Assembly: GCF_004027225.2 (NCBI RefSeq)
Contig: NC_046358.1
Location: 9,269,284 to 9,333,283, forward strand
Source: Strigops habroptila
Taxonomy: Eukaryota > Chordata > Aves > Psittaciformes > Psittacidae
Direction of reading: 5' to 3'
DNA length: 64,000 nt
Shown: positions 38,101-52,200 of the stretch, one piece after another
How positions within the stretch are numbered: the first letter of the stretch is position 1
Layout: each line of letters opens with the position of its first letter
Made by a program: the position numbers and the translations under genes
Notes under the pieces: generated by a model
Told to the model about the DNA's origin: nothing
The model's database searches: none
Seen by the model: the letters and a program-made list of their open reading frames with translations, nothing else

Positions 38101-41100
38101 CATCCCTGCTACAAGCAGGCAATAAAATCCTGCAGCCACATCAACAAAATTAGATCAATTCCACTTCTACACATCCTCCTTTATACCTGATCAAATAACT
38201 CCTCATTCTAAGGAACTTGGGGAATAGCACTTTATGGGGAGAGCATGAAAGGCGACAGAATCAAATTAAAGATTCATTCAAATTAAAAGGTTCCATTTTA
38301 AAAGAGGCAGGGCTGAGTGAGAAGGAGCTGAGGAACATGTTTCTTAATGAGCTCAGTGGCAGGAGTATCTTTAATAATAGATCTGATGGGTGAACCATGT
38401 AACCCTGCAGCACACGAGGCATTTCCCTCCGCACCGCAATAAAAGGAACGGCACGTGTCCCCTGTGCACAGGTGGTTGTTAATGCCCCATCTGAGCCCAA
38501 GATTAAATTTCAGTGACCAGAAGAAAAATCTGGTGTTGGTCTTATGAACAGGCCTGATGATGCTGAGCCAACAGCACGGGGGAGAAAGTGCCCTAAAGAA
38601 AGGGAAGATAATGAATAGTTATGAAAGAAAATTAGTAATTCTACACTAGGATGGGATCCCTACTGTAGATCCTAGGCTATGCCCTTGCCTTAGCAGGAGA
38701 AATGCTGCCTTCTTCAGAGTATGGATGAGGATTAAAAAAAGGAAAGGTTTTTCCCTAGTCTCTGTCCCTAACTGCTAGTGCAACCTCAAGGCAGCCACGT
38801 ATAACATGGCCAGGACGTCTCCTTATAAATAGATCAGCATACATAAGGTCCTTGTTGTTATGAACCCTCAGAGCATTAAAAACACGTGTGTATTGCTTAG
38901 ACACATCATTTCCCCACAATTTTGTTTTCAAAATGAGATTTCTTTAACCTTTTTTTTGGAGGGAGGGGATAAAAAACAGTTTACAGCTAATATCTTTCTT
39001 TAAAAAAAGCAAAAATGCCTCTCTTGCAAGGAAAACAGAAGTTTTGAATAAAAAAATTAGTTTAAGCCTATGGTGAGGAAGCTTTGAGCTGACCACCTGG
39101 GCTGGGGGTGATACATCTCCCTGCCCCATCTCAAGAGCAAGGACCTCTGCCGGCTGCAAGCCCTCGCACTCATCAATACCCCTCCTTGTCCTGCTACAGA
39201 GTGCCGGCAACGCAGTGTCACACAGAAAGGTAAGGCAGGGAAATAGTCCCTGAGAAAAAAAATACCTAACCCCTGGTTTCTAATCTGTGCGGGAAGCAGG
39301 GTCCAGCTTCAAAGCGCTTAGGAGCCTTTCTCCATGGCCCCAAGCCTGCCCAGAGGATGCTTCCCAGCACTTAGCATCTCTGCTGGGGCCCCTTGCCAAA
39401 GGCAGTCCCTGCTGGGGACAGGGCAAGGGGGTTGTGATGCTTACAGCTTTATTATGGTTAGTAGAGGTAGCTTTAGCTCCACCATTGCAGCTCTGTTCTG
39501 CACTTCTCCAGGCTTATTTCAGTCAATTGCCTCAAAACTTACTGTCTGATATTGCATCCTGAAACAGGGAGAGCTGCAGCCCGGCTGATTACCATTTCCC
39601 TTTCCGGGCCAGTGGGGCAGCACAGGAGGGGGCAGTGAGAGGAGACAGGCACTCTCTGTGAGCAGGAGGTGAGATTTATGTGAACAGTTGTGGGAAGTAG
39701 GAGAGGGAGGGCTTTGGGGCTCAAGAAAAATCTGCAACTGTGTTTTTCCAGGGCCAGCTCCCTCTCCAGTGGCGCTGCTCCACAGGCTGCCAGCAGCACC
39801 ATCAAACTCATCACTCTCCTGCTGCGGCCAGACTGAGGCTTCGCAGGATGTACTCAGGCACTGGAGAACTGCAGGAAAGCAAGTTGGCAGCAAGAATGGG
39901 CAAGAGCTTGGCCAGGCAGACAAGCAAGTAGGGAAACAGAAGAAAAAGAAAGAGGGAAAAAAATGTGTGCTGCAACATCTCCAGCTGCAGATCGGTCTTC
40001 TTTTTTTCCCCTTAATTTTCTTAGTTGACTTCAGTATCCTTCTCTCTTTTCTCAGCAGAGTCTGGCTCATTTTTCCTTCCCAGGAGAGACATGGACTGCC
40101 CATGTCAGCAGCTGCTTGCAGGCAGACTGATTGCTGTATATAACACACACATATATATGTATTTATGCATTTATATGGTTATCTACATGCAGGCGGTGCC
40201 TTAAGATGCTGGGTATCCAAGGTGGGATGTGGATCCCACATCATCCCCCACATGAAACTTCTCCCTCCCTTGCCCTGAATCAGAAGGCATTTCAAAAGTC
40301 AGGTTTAAGGTCTTAAATTTCTCTGCTGCCTCAGAAGCCTTTCCTGCTTGCTGGAAGCAGGATCTCTACTGCAGCACTGCAGCCCCAGCATTCGCGAGCC
40401 CCACTCATCCTGACATAGCATCTTGGTGCAAGCAAACAATGTGGCAGCCTATTTAGGAACAGGCAGGATCTGGGAAGAGGCCCAGCGTGCAGCACCAGGG
40501 TTTTGACATTATTTTCTGAATAGTAGCAAAAGTGGAGCCCAGCATCTCTGTCCTGGGAATGGGGAAATTCTGCCATGGGTATAGATGGGTGGATTAAGCT
40601 AAGAAGTTTGCAAGACACTGCACCATGCTAAAAATCAGTATTTTAAAATGTTAAAAGCTGGGAGAGCATTGGAGTGAAGGGCTCAGGACATTCACAAAAC
40701 CCTTCAAAACTAAGTGGCTTAGGTGCCACCATGCCCTTAGTTAAGTGCCCTGAGCCAGGACCATATTGTCACTGCGTCCCACTAGCTGCTGGCCACAAAG
40801 AACATCCTGAGTCACTTGGTGCCATCAAAAATATCACGGTACTTAGTCACTGTATTCAGCACAGCTCTAAAGCACCGCCTGCCAGTGTTGGATCATATCA
40901 TATCAGCTCCCGTTAACAAAACCAAGCAAGTTTTTGGCTCTTGTGACTGTGGGGTGAAAAACACTGGAAGCACACTGGCCCCTAGACCTGCAATGCCAGA
41001 AACAAACAAGCACAAGCAATCTCACCCTAACAAAGGGATTTTCTTATCCTGGCCTTACATATCTTTTTTCAGTTGTTATTTCTAGGTGATAACCTATTTC

Positions 41101-44100
41101 TTGCTTGGTTTACTATATATGAGACTTGGAAGGTCACCAAGGCGCAAGTGTCATAACGTCTTTAGGAACCACCAGGATGGGGACTGAGTACATGGGAATC
41201 CTGCAGGACGGCTGAGCCTCCAGAATGCCAACATCTGACTGGAGCATCAAGAAGCAACTTTCCCCACTGACTCTTCGCTTTCCCAGCACAACCATCCATT
41301 GAGTCCTTGAGCTAAATGGGATTTTTGTACTTGTTTAAGACTTTTTTGTCCTCAGCAAAGCACTGTTTAGGGCTCTTTGGTGGGGAATAGCCAATGCTCA
41401 TGGGCTGGAATAGCCCATTCTCATGTGCTGAAATTGCTGCACTCTAAACCAAACATTTTAAAAAGTTTTGGCTGCTGTACAGCAAAAGCCCTCAATCCCC
41501 ACTTGGGGTAGGTCCCTTGGAAGGCAATTTCTGATTAGTTTTTGTTTTTAATTAGAATGTGTCTGCATAAAAAGTTATAAAGAGGCTGCTGTTAAACAAC
41601 TTTTTACGGCTGCACCATGGGGAAAAAGCCCTTTCTTTAAAGCACGAAATGGAATCAAGCAGGTGAGGGAGGCGATAGCTTCCCTGGTGCTCTCCTGATG
41701 AACTCTGTGCCTGCGCCACAGTCATGCAGCACCCACCTACCCTTCTGCAAAGGATCTGCTGTATGTTGACTTCCACTCAAGGGTGGCTTCAAAAGACTCC
41801 ATTTAGCAACAGATAGAGGCACACAATCCATCGCGCTGCCACCTCCAGTTATGCACCCAGTGGTTTCCCCCTTTCTTGCTGGCCTGCATTTGCCAAGAGC
41901 AAATTGAAGAGTTACAAAGGAAAAACAGTGGAAATTGTGTGTTCCCATTCTGCAAAGGATATGAGGGAGTTCAGAGACCTCAGTGCTCTTCTCAGTGGGA
42001 GCATCAATCCCAGCTTGATTAAATTGGTTTAATTCATATAGACATTTTGGCACTGCCCCCAGTCTTCATCAGTAAGAGCAAACATAATCCTGGTGACTTC
42101 AGTGCACCTTGCTGAAGGACAGGCTTCAAAACTCCTCCTCATGCTGCTGTCCATATGCCCATCACCCTTAAAAATTGGGATATTTGAGATTTAAAGAAGG
42201 CTGTGCTGCACCAGCCAGCTGCAGCCCCAGTCTGTGGAGGACACAGCAGCCCAATCCCACCTGAGAAGATGCAGGAACACAAAACCCTGGCCAGCGTGAA
42301 GGAAGTATTGGGCCAGCCTGAGCACCCCAATGCTGGGCAAAGTGCCCCAGGAGCACCAGCACAGGAGGGCAGAGATAATGGTGAGCAGCAGTAAAACTGA
42401 CTGAGCTGGTCATCTAAACACAGCCTTGGGAGAGCCAGTATTTATCACTTCACAGGTATCCAAGCCAGCAGGTAATAACAACACAGCGCTGACATCAGCT
42501 CTCAATAAAGCACAGCCTGCAGGAGATCCCTGATTTTCTGACCAGCAGGGAAGTTTTCACACCAGGGCACCTGCTCTGTTCAAAGCTCTCCTAATCATCC
42601 CCTCTGACTGTTTTCACAGCCGGTTGCCCTCTCATCTGCAGCAGGGAAAGGAACAGGGCCTTGCGGCTGCCTCACCTTTCCCATGCTGGCTCTGCCAGGC
42701 TGCAAGTGTTGGCAGCTGCCTGCCTGTCCTTGGCCTTTCTCAGCTGAAATGAAAAGAACAGCTTTACTTTTCAAGCCTCTCTTACTTTCAGAAACTCTGG
42801 GCCACACCCCAGCCAAGAGCTGGCGTCATCCCCAGATAGCCATCAGCTCCCGGAGCTGGGGTACCTCTTGATGGGATGCTGGCAGCTCATCCGGGAGCTG
42901 CTCCACCAACCTGGTCCGTCGCATCTCCAGTATCTTTGATCGGGAGCTCTGAAACTTATAACACTATTTTAAAAAGTTGTTCTCAAATTGAGAAGAATAT
43001 TCCCACCGGGGCTTGGAGCCAGGCTGGCCGCCAGCCCTGCTGTGCAGGGTGATATGCAGCAGCACAGACCCGGGCAGTCTGGGGAGCAACAGGGGAGCCA
43101 TGGCTGCATTGGGCAGGAAATAGAATGGCTTGCTCCATCCTCTGGCAAAGCACAAACCCAGGGATTTTCAGTCATTCCCCCTTACCTCCAGATGCCTGAA
43201 GATGCAGGGAAGGACCAGACAATGCCAGCAGGGAGGTGGGAGCAGGAGGTCCTTTTGCAGACATTTCTCAGCTCAGATGGAGCAGTCAGTGGTGAAGCTC
43301 TGGCATGTTCCTCTTCCGGACATCGCCTGCAATGGGTGCACAGGGAATTGAGCACACTTCCCTCCTTGTCCCCCAGCACAGAACGTTCCCACCCACCGCC
43401 ACCTGGAACAAACCCCTCAGCTGGGACAGCAGCAGAGGACAGGGAGCAGCAGGAGAAATTATTTTATCTCATCTCCACTGCAAGCACCAGGAATCCATGT
43501 GTAAACTGACTTTGCAGCAACAGTACCTCTGAAGAAGCGTTTCCTGGCTGAGTGAGAAAGCCCTCTGTTAAATAACAGAGTTAATGAAAGACAGCTTAAA
43601 AGCTGTCTATTTCTAACTGAACAACCCAAATTCCTAATTTCTGTGTACGCTTGCTGCCCTGAGACACAGCACGTAATACATCTATGCATACCAGCATGCG
43701 GTCTGAGAGCTGAAATACTATACCCATCAGTTTGTCTGAGGGAGGAAGAGTTATCAGATTAAAGACCAGCAAGATTTAAGGACTGGTAGAGGATTTATCA
43801 GTGTTTTCTGCACTCATCTCCTTTACATACTCCACTGGGATTTACTCAGAGTTGTCACTATTTGGGCTGTGAGGAGGAAGTACACGGAGTCTTTTTACGT
43901 TTCTAATTCAGTGAGACATTTGAGCCTACGCCTAAATTTACCCAAGAGAAGAGTCTCACTGAAGCCGGTACAAATACTCATATACCTAAATGTAGGCATG
44001 TGTTTTAAATATCTTGTGAAATTGAGGCTAGGGTGAAGTAATACATAATACTTTCATGTTTCTAAGCTTGTCTCTGCCCCTGCTCCTTTCAGAGCTTCTT

Positions 44101-44420
44101 TCAAATTGCTCAAAACCTTTGCACATTAACGTTTTCCATTTTGTGTGGATACTGCATCAGTTTTACTAGCAGCAGCAGCCCAAACAATTCAAATACTCCC
44201 AGGGACAAAGTCACAGAAAATCAGCATTCAATCAGGTACTTGGGCTATGTCAGAAATATATGCATTACCTTTACTCCTATTTATCACTTGCTGTAAGAGT
44301 TCAGCTTTGTACCCCTTAAAGTATCCAATTTCTGAGCACTCCTTTCTTCAGACGTTTCATTGCCATCGAAAAGTTAAGTATCACAGCTAAAAATTCCCAT
44401 TGCATCAAGCACCTTTTGAA

Positions 44421-44462
44421 AAAAACCCAACCAAACCAACCAAAAACCAACAAAAACCAACC
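44421..44462 (+). repeat. (CCAAA)n-like low-complexity tract
   Basis: Alternating AACC/AAACC units over about 40 bp. Not coding. Confidence 0.8.
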
Positions 44463-45614
44463 TTTTCCCTAGCAAAGATACATAGCAAGATACAGAAATA
44501 GCTGTAAAAATTACAGGGGAAGTATAACAGCTATCCTGCATCTATCTAATTTTGTGTTGTGCTTCTGGTGGTGGCCATCAGCAGATACCCCCAGTGAAGG
44601 AAAAATCAAATCTGAGACAACTGTCTCACATTTGCTGAACACAATCTGAATTTCCAGCTAATTGCCTCTTGTGAGAACTGGCTGCCTAAACCATCTCATG
44701 GCTTATGAAATGCTCTCGCAGGCAGGAACTGGAAAGGAACATTTTAATGCCAGTAACGGCTTTGCAAGAGGACTGTGCTTACCTGCAATGCAGTGCCCTA
44801 CCTAGAATCCCAGATCAGTCTTTCTCTGCTTCTGTTTAAGAGCAGTGTTCCCAGGCTGCGTTTCCAAGAGGTTTCTGGTTTTACAGCTGTCATGACAGTA
44901 ATTTTCTCAGCTTTGCAAGGTTCCCTCATATCCTGTTTGAACCGGCTTATCTCTGTTTAGAAGTGACGTTCCTACACAGCGTTCTTAAGGAACAGATGTT
45001 CCAACTGATCCCACATAGCAGTGCTCCACGTATTACACGGCCTCATTTTGAAACAATTAGCTTGTCACCATTGGAAGAAACCTAAGGGTTGGCTACTTGT
45101 TCACTTCTGAAACAAATTTTAAAAAATCAGAACTAACCTACTATTTATTCTTTTTCCAGGTATGCTACAATGCTCTAAATCCACAGTTCATTAAAATGGC
45201 AGCATGTCCTGGTTCGGCTGCTGATCCCAAAATTAGTTACCTAGAGAAGCAAACCTCTGGGCAAAGATGCTGGCAAAGAGTTTCCCCAGCCCAATAAAGT
45301 GACAATAAAAAAAAAAGTAATGAGAATCTTTATTTACACAAATTAAAAGCAATGAATTACTGATGAGAGTTTAAAGCAGTGGCGTCCGTAGCTTTTGGAC
45401 CACAGCTTGCTGTCAACATGCAAAATTTATTGTGGAATACAAGCCAGTCTAATTACTAAATCCTTAATGGAAGATGCTTTGGAGAAGACTGCAAAGACCC
45501 AGCTGAGGGCCACATATCCATGGCTGTGACGCCAGTCATCTACAGACAACAGCTTGAGAAACATCCGTGCAGGGTGTTTAACACAGACCCAGTAAATCAC
45601 AAGATGCAGTAAAT

Positions 45615-45690
45615 GGCTGTAGTGCCATAGAAGTCAATGGAGCTACATGCAGAATTATATCAGCTAAGAATTTAATCCCCTACATTAAGC
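45615..45690. repeat. Ancient dispersed repeat fragment
   Basis: CATAGAAGTCAATGGAGCTA, then a CAGAATTATATCAGCTAAGA-like tail and TTTAATCCCC, resembling a common amniote repeat (consensus with CAATGGAGCTACGC and CACCAGCTGAGGATCTGGCC). Name not asserted. Confidence 0.4.
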
Positions 45691-46173
45691 AGCAATAATA
45701 CCCACCAAAAAAAAAAAAAAGGAACTTGCAGGCTGCTGTAATAAAATTATCTCCCTTTGATCTCACTGAGAATCCTCCCACCTAGTTCCACTTGGAGAAT
45801 TGATTTCATGGTCATACAGATCTAGACCAAAATAGGTGAGTACCCAGAACAGAGCCCATCTGCTGCCAACACACAACCCCTACTTGTCCCTGTCAGCTTT
45901 GCACCTTCCTTGGTATGATCTGTAACCCTGCTTCTTGTCATCTCTCTTGTTTCCTGTATCTCCCTTTCTCTTTGGGGTGCACACAGCGATACAGGTGGTT
46001 GAGCAAAGCCCAAGCTGGCAGCCCCATGCCTGACATTTCCTGGCCAGCACAGGGCGCAGTAACAAGGAAGATGGCAACAACCAAGTTTCCAGCATGGAGC
46101 ATCTGCCAGGCCACGTGTCCCTGCTGCCATGCAGCCTGGCAAGGACAGGTCCAGTCTGCCAGGACCAGTCTGA

Positions 46174-46230
46174 GCAGGAACAGCATCTCCAGGAGCAGGA
46201 CGAGAGCCCAGGCAGGAACAGCATCTCCAG
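46174..46230 (+). repeat. Imperfect 38-bp tandem duplication
   Basis: The 19-mer GCAGGAACAGCATCTCCAG occurs exactly at 46174-46192 and 46212-46230, giving 1.5 units of period 38. No gene is recognised around it. Confidence 0.9.
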
Positions 46231-49200
46231 TAACAGCTCAATAGCTGCAGATGGAGATAGGAGACGAGCTAAGGGTCAGGAGAGGGCTTGCAACAACCAT
46301 GAGCTTCAATTAACTGAAAACAGCTGAGGCTGCCTGAAATAAAGTTCCTTCTCATATCAGCCAACACTCAAGGCAACTGCATTTTTGACCATCAAAGCAA
46401 AACTGAAAAGCTTTGCTCTCTGCAATTGCTCACAGATCTTAGCTGGGAACTAATCCTGCCACTCAAAATTTTAGCAAGAGAAATGCTTTCTCAGGCTCCT
46501 GGAAGGACCACACAGCACAGATGTGCTAGAGACATTCCCAGGTACCATACATGCATATCAGATGTGAAACTCTTTTCATAAGTAGATTTTACTCTCAAGC
46601 AGATAGCCCTTAAAATAGGAGTAGCTGAACTGAAGGGCAGGAGGGGAATAGTGAAACATTTGAAAGGACCCATCCAGGTTGCTGCTAACTCCATACACGT
46701 TTAGCAGTCAACACTCCTCAAAGAAAGGTTAGAAGATGAGGTCTCTCGGCCCAATGGTACTATTGGAAAATGACCCTGGGGGTGGGTTCATCTCTACCAC
46801 CCCCTGATCCCTGCCATCCAGGGATGCTGAAGGGAAAGACTAGCCTTACCCCAAAGGAGGCGTCTCCAAGAGCAGAGATGACTCGCATCCCAGAGAGCCT
46901 GTTCCAAAACCCATAAAGAGGTGCAGAAGGCTAGCAGAGATGTGAACATCTCCATTGCCCAGCAAACTGAATCCTACCCTCAGCAGAGGGACTGCAATAG
47001 GACCTCTGTGCAGGCTTACCATTCACTTACACAGAAATAGTTGTTTTGTAATGAAAGGCAAAGCATGGACCCAGCACCTATTCCCCCTGGAATACTCCTA
47101 CAAGGTTCATCACTGATTAAAGCCATTTTGGCTCCCCACCACCTCCCCTCCCCCAGACTGGCTTTTCTGCCTCTGGGTTCTTGCACATACCTGGGAGTGC
47201 AGCGCTCAGGGGCTGAATTACCAGGGTTATAATTCTTGGCTGTGTACTTTCAACTACAGTGAGGCATTGGCAGAGCTCAGTGCACTAATTCACCTCCATG
47301 TAAACATGATTATTTCAAATGAACTCCAGACGAGGTTTAAATGTAAAAACATCTCCAGTTTTTGTAGCATTTTTGAGTGTTCAGCTCGGAGTTGTTTTTG
47401 TTACGGCAAGAACTTACCCTTTCTTCAGTTTACAAAGAATATTTTCAGAATTAATTATGTCCCAACACCCACCCAACTATAACACAATGCTTGAACGAAA
47501 GTCACAAGTCTGAAAATTAAGCTGCAGCAGGATTTCACGGTCAGGATTTTCCCTTTCTGAGCTGGTCGTTCCTTTCTTTACAGGCTGGAATGCTTTCTGG
47601 TTTCAAAGCCAAGTTGAAGAAGAGAAGTGAGCACCCTAAAAGAGGTATTCACTTGGCTCCATTTCTTTCGATGTTTCTGGTGTAGGGTTCCCATTATAGC
47701 CTGCAAGGAGAAGTGGCAGAAGAACATTGTGTATACATTGTAATGGTTGTACTTTCTCTGAACAGACATGCTTCCAGGAGGCAGCAGATTAAAGAACTGG
47801 TGTTACTTCAGACAGAGAAAAAACACATCTTGCCAGTTGCGTTTATTTGTAGGGATCCATGATTTATGCTTTCCCATTTGTAGAGGGGTTGAGAGAAATG
47901 GATCACGTGGGCTTTGTTTAGATAATCCCTGTGGAAATTCAGAGTACATCAGGTGTGGAGAGATAGGGTTTGTTCTCATAGATGAGAGAGGCTGGGAAAT
48001 TGCAGGGAGACAATTTGAGATTTCCTCAAGATCTTGGGATGAAGTTCAAGGCTCCAATTTTCTGAAAAGACTGAGTGTGGGTTATGAGAATGAAACAATT
48101 AAGATAACAAAAATAGTCCAGGTAGGCAGGGATGAACAGTCCTTTGCTGTTATTTTACTGGCCCAGTGCAGAGATAAAAGAGTTCCTCCCTAAAGAATCC
48201 TTACCTGTCAAACAGTAAAACAAGCACATGCAAAACAGTTGCTACAAGGACGAAAGAGGGATCTGTCACCCTCTGACTCTCATTCCTGCTCTTTGTTTTC
48301 CATAAGGATGCCTCTTTGTAGAGTGGACCCCATCTCATCCCTCTGCACCCTCCTGGTTTTAGCAGGACTTGTAGAAACCAGCCACTATTGTCGCTATAAA
48401 GGCCTGTAAGAACCTAAACAAAACCACTGTCATTCCCTGCCCTGAGAAACATCCTTATCAAAATTAGAGGAGACAAGAATGTGACTGCTTTTAATTGCAA
48501 AGATGGCTTTAGCTAATTGACCTGGGGAAACAAAACAAAGTGAAACATAATCAGTGTTTAAAGTCTGGCATCGAAAGAGGCAACAGCATTTCAGCACAAG
48601 CACAGAACAGGAAATCCTCCTCAGTTGTGAGCTGCAAAGCTTATGGGCCAGAGGAATCCCTTACTCGACAGCACCTGGCAGTGTACTACCTAAAAAGCTG
48701 CATTAAACAATCGGCATTAACAGACACAAGTGCTATTTAAGCAGATGCTGGGTTTCACAGCAAGTACCACATTTGATCTGCGGCTCAGTGCCTGCTGCTT
48801 TGCCATAGGTGCTGATTAAGGAAACGCAGCAGAGAAGGAGCTGCGACTCCGCAGCATGGAAAGGGAAGATGGTATTTGTGTGACAGATGCAGGATGCTGA
48901 ATGCCCTTCTTCAAGGGCACATCATGCAGGAAGAGCACAATTTCCAAGACATTCAGAATAAAAAGAAGGGGAGGAAAAATGACAGGATGTCACTCACTTA
49001 GCAAAATCCCCAGTCACTGCAAGAAACATCTCCCAGAACCTATTAAAAATGAGCTCTAAGTCATCATTTCAGTGGCAAGATTTTTAGATGGCGAACAAAC
49101 AGTTGGCTGTCCAGGAGATAACAGGCAGCAGGGTAAGTATAACTGTACATATATTAAGCAACAGGCACCAGCCAGGGGAGAATTTTTCAGATGACAGTAA

Positions 49201-52200
49201 GAAATCAGTGCGTTGCAATGGTAGAGCAAGGAATGACCCCACCATGTCCCTGCACAGGAGGCTCTGCGTGCAGCCAGTCCAAGGCAAAATGAAATGTTAG
49301 CAACCTTGATTTGCAGGGTTGGGAACTCCTGCCAGGAAAAGACAAAACCAAGAGGGGGCCTGAAGGGTCTGAGCTGCTGCTTGCCTGCCTGCGGCCAGCC
49401 ACTGCTGGAGTGCCCTGTCTGATGCTGGCCGTGGTCACTGCCTTCCTCCTGGACCTCCCCTCCCAGCAGCTGTCCAGGCTTCCAGCTCATCGGCAGGTCA
49501 TTGGCAAAGTAGTAGGATTGCTACTTTCCAGTTGGTTTTAGTTAATTGAGTTTTAGTAAAGTTCTTTGCTCAGCACCCACTCAACTCTTCAGCGGGCTGA
49601 TTTTTGCATCTCTCTTTTTCCCAGCTATTTTTCTGAGAGCCGTCCTAGACTTTCAATGGCAGCTACAGGGGCAAGAACCTCTTGGCTTTTAGTTCAAGCT
49701 GTTTCAGGAGCTTCACATATTCCTTCATCAGATTCAGTGCAGGACTTGTCAGCCTGGAAGACCAGTGGCCCTTTGGGACGAAGTCTGATCAGAACGACCA
49801 TGCTTCTCTGCCCCAAGTAAGTTTGGCAAAGGGGTGAAAAGGCACCTCTTCCCAAAACAGCTCTTTCTTGGACTGGAAATATTGAAGAATGACCTCCTCC
49901 ATGAACAAGGCACCTCACAGGCTTCTGATTCCAATTCTGAACTGATTTTTCTCTTAGCTTCTAAACACATAGCAGTGTGTAACGAAATAAAATAACTGAA
50001 CTGTAAGAGTCTACTTTCTTTACTCACTTCTCGAGGCAGAGAATGAGAGCAAAAGGCAAAAGCAGCTTGCTCTTTCTACCCAAAACATAACAAAAACTCT
50101 AGACATGGGCACAGGATTGTGGGTTTGTATTATTGCCATCTCAGGAGCAGGGCCCAGGGCATTATTATAGCCTCTGCTCCGCTGTAGTGAGATTATGATG
50201 TTGGGGGTTTTTTGAGATTTGTGGAAAAAGCTTGTTGCAGTTCCCTTTCCTGGCTCAAGAATGCCACAGCATCAAGATTTGGATACATGGTCTGGCCACA
50301 TTTGCAGGATCAAAGAAACATTATCACATTAAGTCCTGGAAGGTTGCAGGAGGCATCCACACATAATAATAATAAAGAATATTTTAGAGACAACTTATGA
50401 GAGACATGTATCTAAATCAAGAATGCAGCAGCAGAAGAGGAGAAAAAAAAAACCAAACAGAGCTCCATAGGAACACGCCTGCCAACCAGTACAAATATCA
50501 ATGCTTAAACAATAGCTTTCAGTACCACACACAAAACAGTGCTGGACACCTATAGAAAGGATGAACTTCTCACACCATATCAATTCCATAAGATGCAATC
50601 CTTTTGCATTTCTGTCTTAAACTCTTGTGTTGAGTGTTAACAGTGAGCTGTCAAACAGCTGCAGGGTTCCAGCTCTTAAATAGCTACATTTCAGACTGGG
50701 ATCCAGCAAACTTTTGCACATGTGTAATTTTAAACATCTGAGAACTTAATTCGAAGGGAGGAAGTTGGCACAGACATCTTTACCCAGTCAGGACAGAAAT
50801 GTTATCCTGTGCTTTGTAAAACACCTTGGAAAGTTAGCACATGTTTTTAGCAGCTAATTTTGACAACGTCCATCTCTGAGCTATGAAGGTGAACAGGAAT
50901 AACAAAAACCTCACTTTAGCCAATTTCCCACAATTCAGATAAGATTAAGCATGCACATGAAATTTTCCATTTCCTATACTGAAAACCGAGATAACTCAGT
51001 GGAACAGGGGAAGGGTGATACTGGCATCAGACTAATTGCCTACCTACCAGCTTATGGCTGGAGTCCTGTCCCAGGAGCCTGTGCTGGCCTGGGAATAGGG
51101 AGCTCAGCCGGTGCCAGGAATTGCATGTTGTCCCTGCAGATCCCTGTAGATGTCTATTGTTACCACCCACACTGTACAGCATCTTTTTTCTTCAGGGATG
51201 GGGAGAGAAGGAGGAAAAAACACCTCAAACCTACCTAGATTTTGAGCACCTCGCTTCCAAATTGCCACATTTTACTTATCAAAGTCAGAAAAAGATGCTC
51301 TGCAAATATAAATAGTTCTGACATTTCAGTTTTGCACATTCCTATACTGCAAGCCCAATCCATGAACAAATACCCTCATTCTAGTGCTCTCCTAACATAA
51401 AACATGAGCAAGCTTCACCAGGGGTTCAGTCAAACCAAAAAAAGTGCCAGGGTTTTGGTTTCCACCCTACAGTCTTGAAATTCAATCACCACTATATATA
51501 TAAAAGAGAGGTGGGTTTTTAATACTTTAATACTTTTCCTGGATGGAATACTATTTGATGCTGTTAAGCTTTGATGACATACCCCAATGACTTGCTTGGA
51601 AGAAATCCATTTAGCAAGCTTGCAAATCACGCTGTTTCAGTTCTGTGAGTGCCCACGAGAAATGTGCATTTTCAATCATAAAAGCTGTAGAAACAAAATG
51701 GAACTTGGAGACACAGACAGACAAATTCCTTATCACAGCTTGGCTGTGTTCACAGAACATGTGCTTACCATTTCAAACTCCGGAAAACTTTACAGGAATC
51801 TGAAATACAAGACTAAATCCAAAAATAAGAAATAAATTTCTAGAAGATACTTTTTTCCCATGTCAAAGGAAAAAATGGAGACTGATTAAAACCAAAACAT
51901 TCTCTCCTCTCTTCCCTTTCCTCCTACCCCTGCCCTCCCCAGCTTTTAGCTTTTCCTAGAATATAAATACTTGTAATATTATCTATGCACGGGATGCCAG
52001 ATTTACAGAGTTCTCCTTATGTTTATGTGGCAGGTTACTTTGTTTTGGGGAAGCTGCGAGGAAGGAAGAGCAGAGTTTGCACTTTCCTCACCTCTCCAAA
52101 ATTCTCTTTGAATGGGAACAGCGGAGGTAGCAGTGGTAATGAACAATTGGCAGATCCCACTGCCACAGTGTAATCCCCACCAGCAGCCAATCTTTGAAGC

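Noticed and set aside
42844..42950. Recurring CGGGAGCT motifs, including the palindrome CAGCTCC-C-GGAGCTG
   Set aside because: Short and GC-rich; plausible by chance and no wider structure seen.
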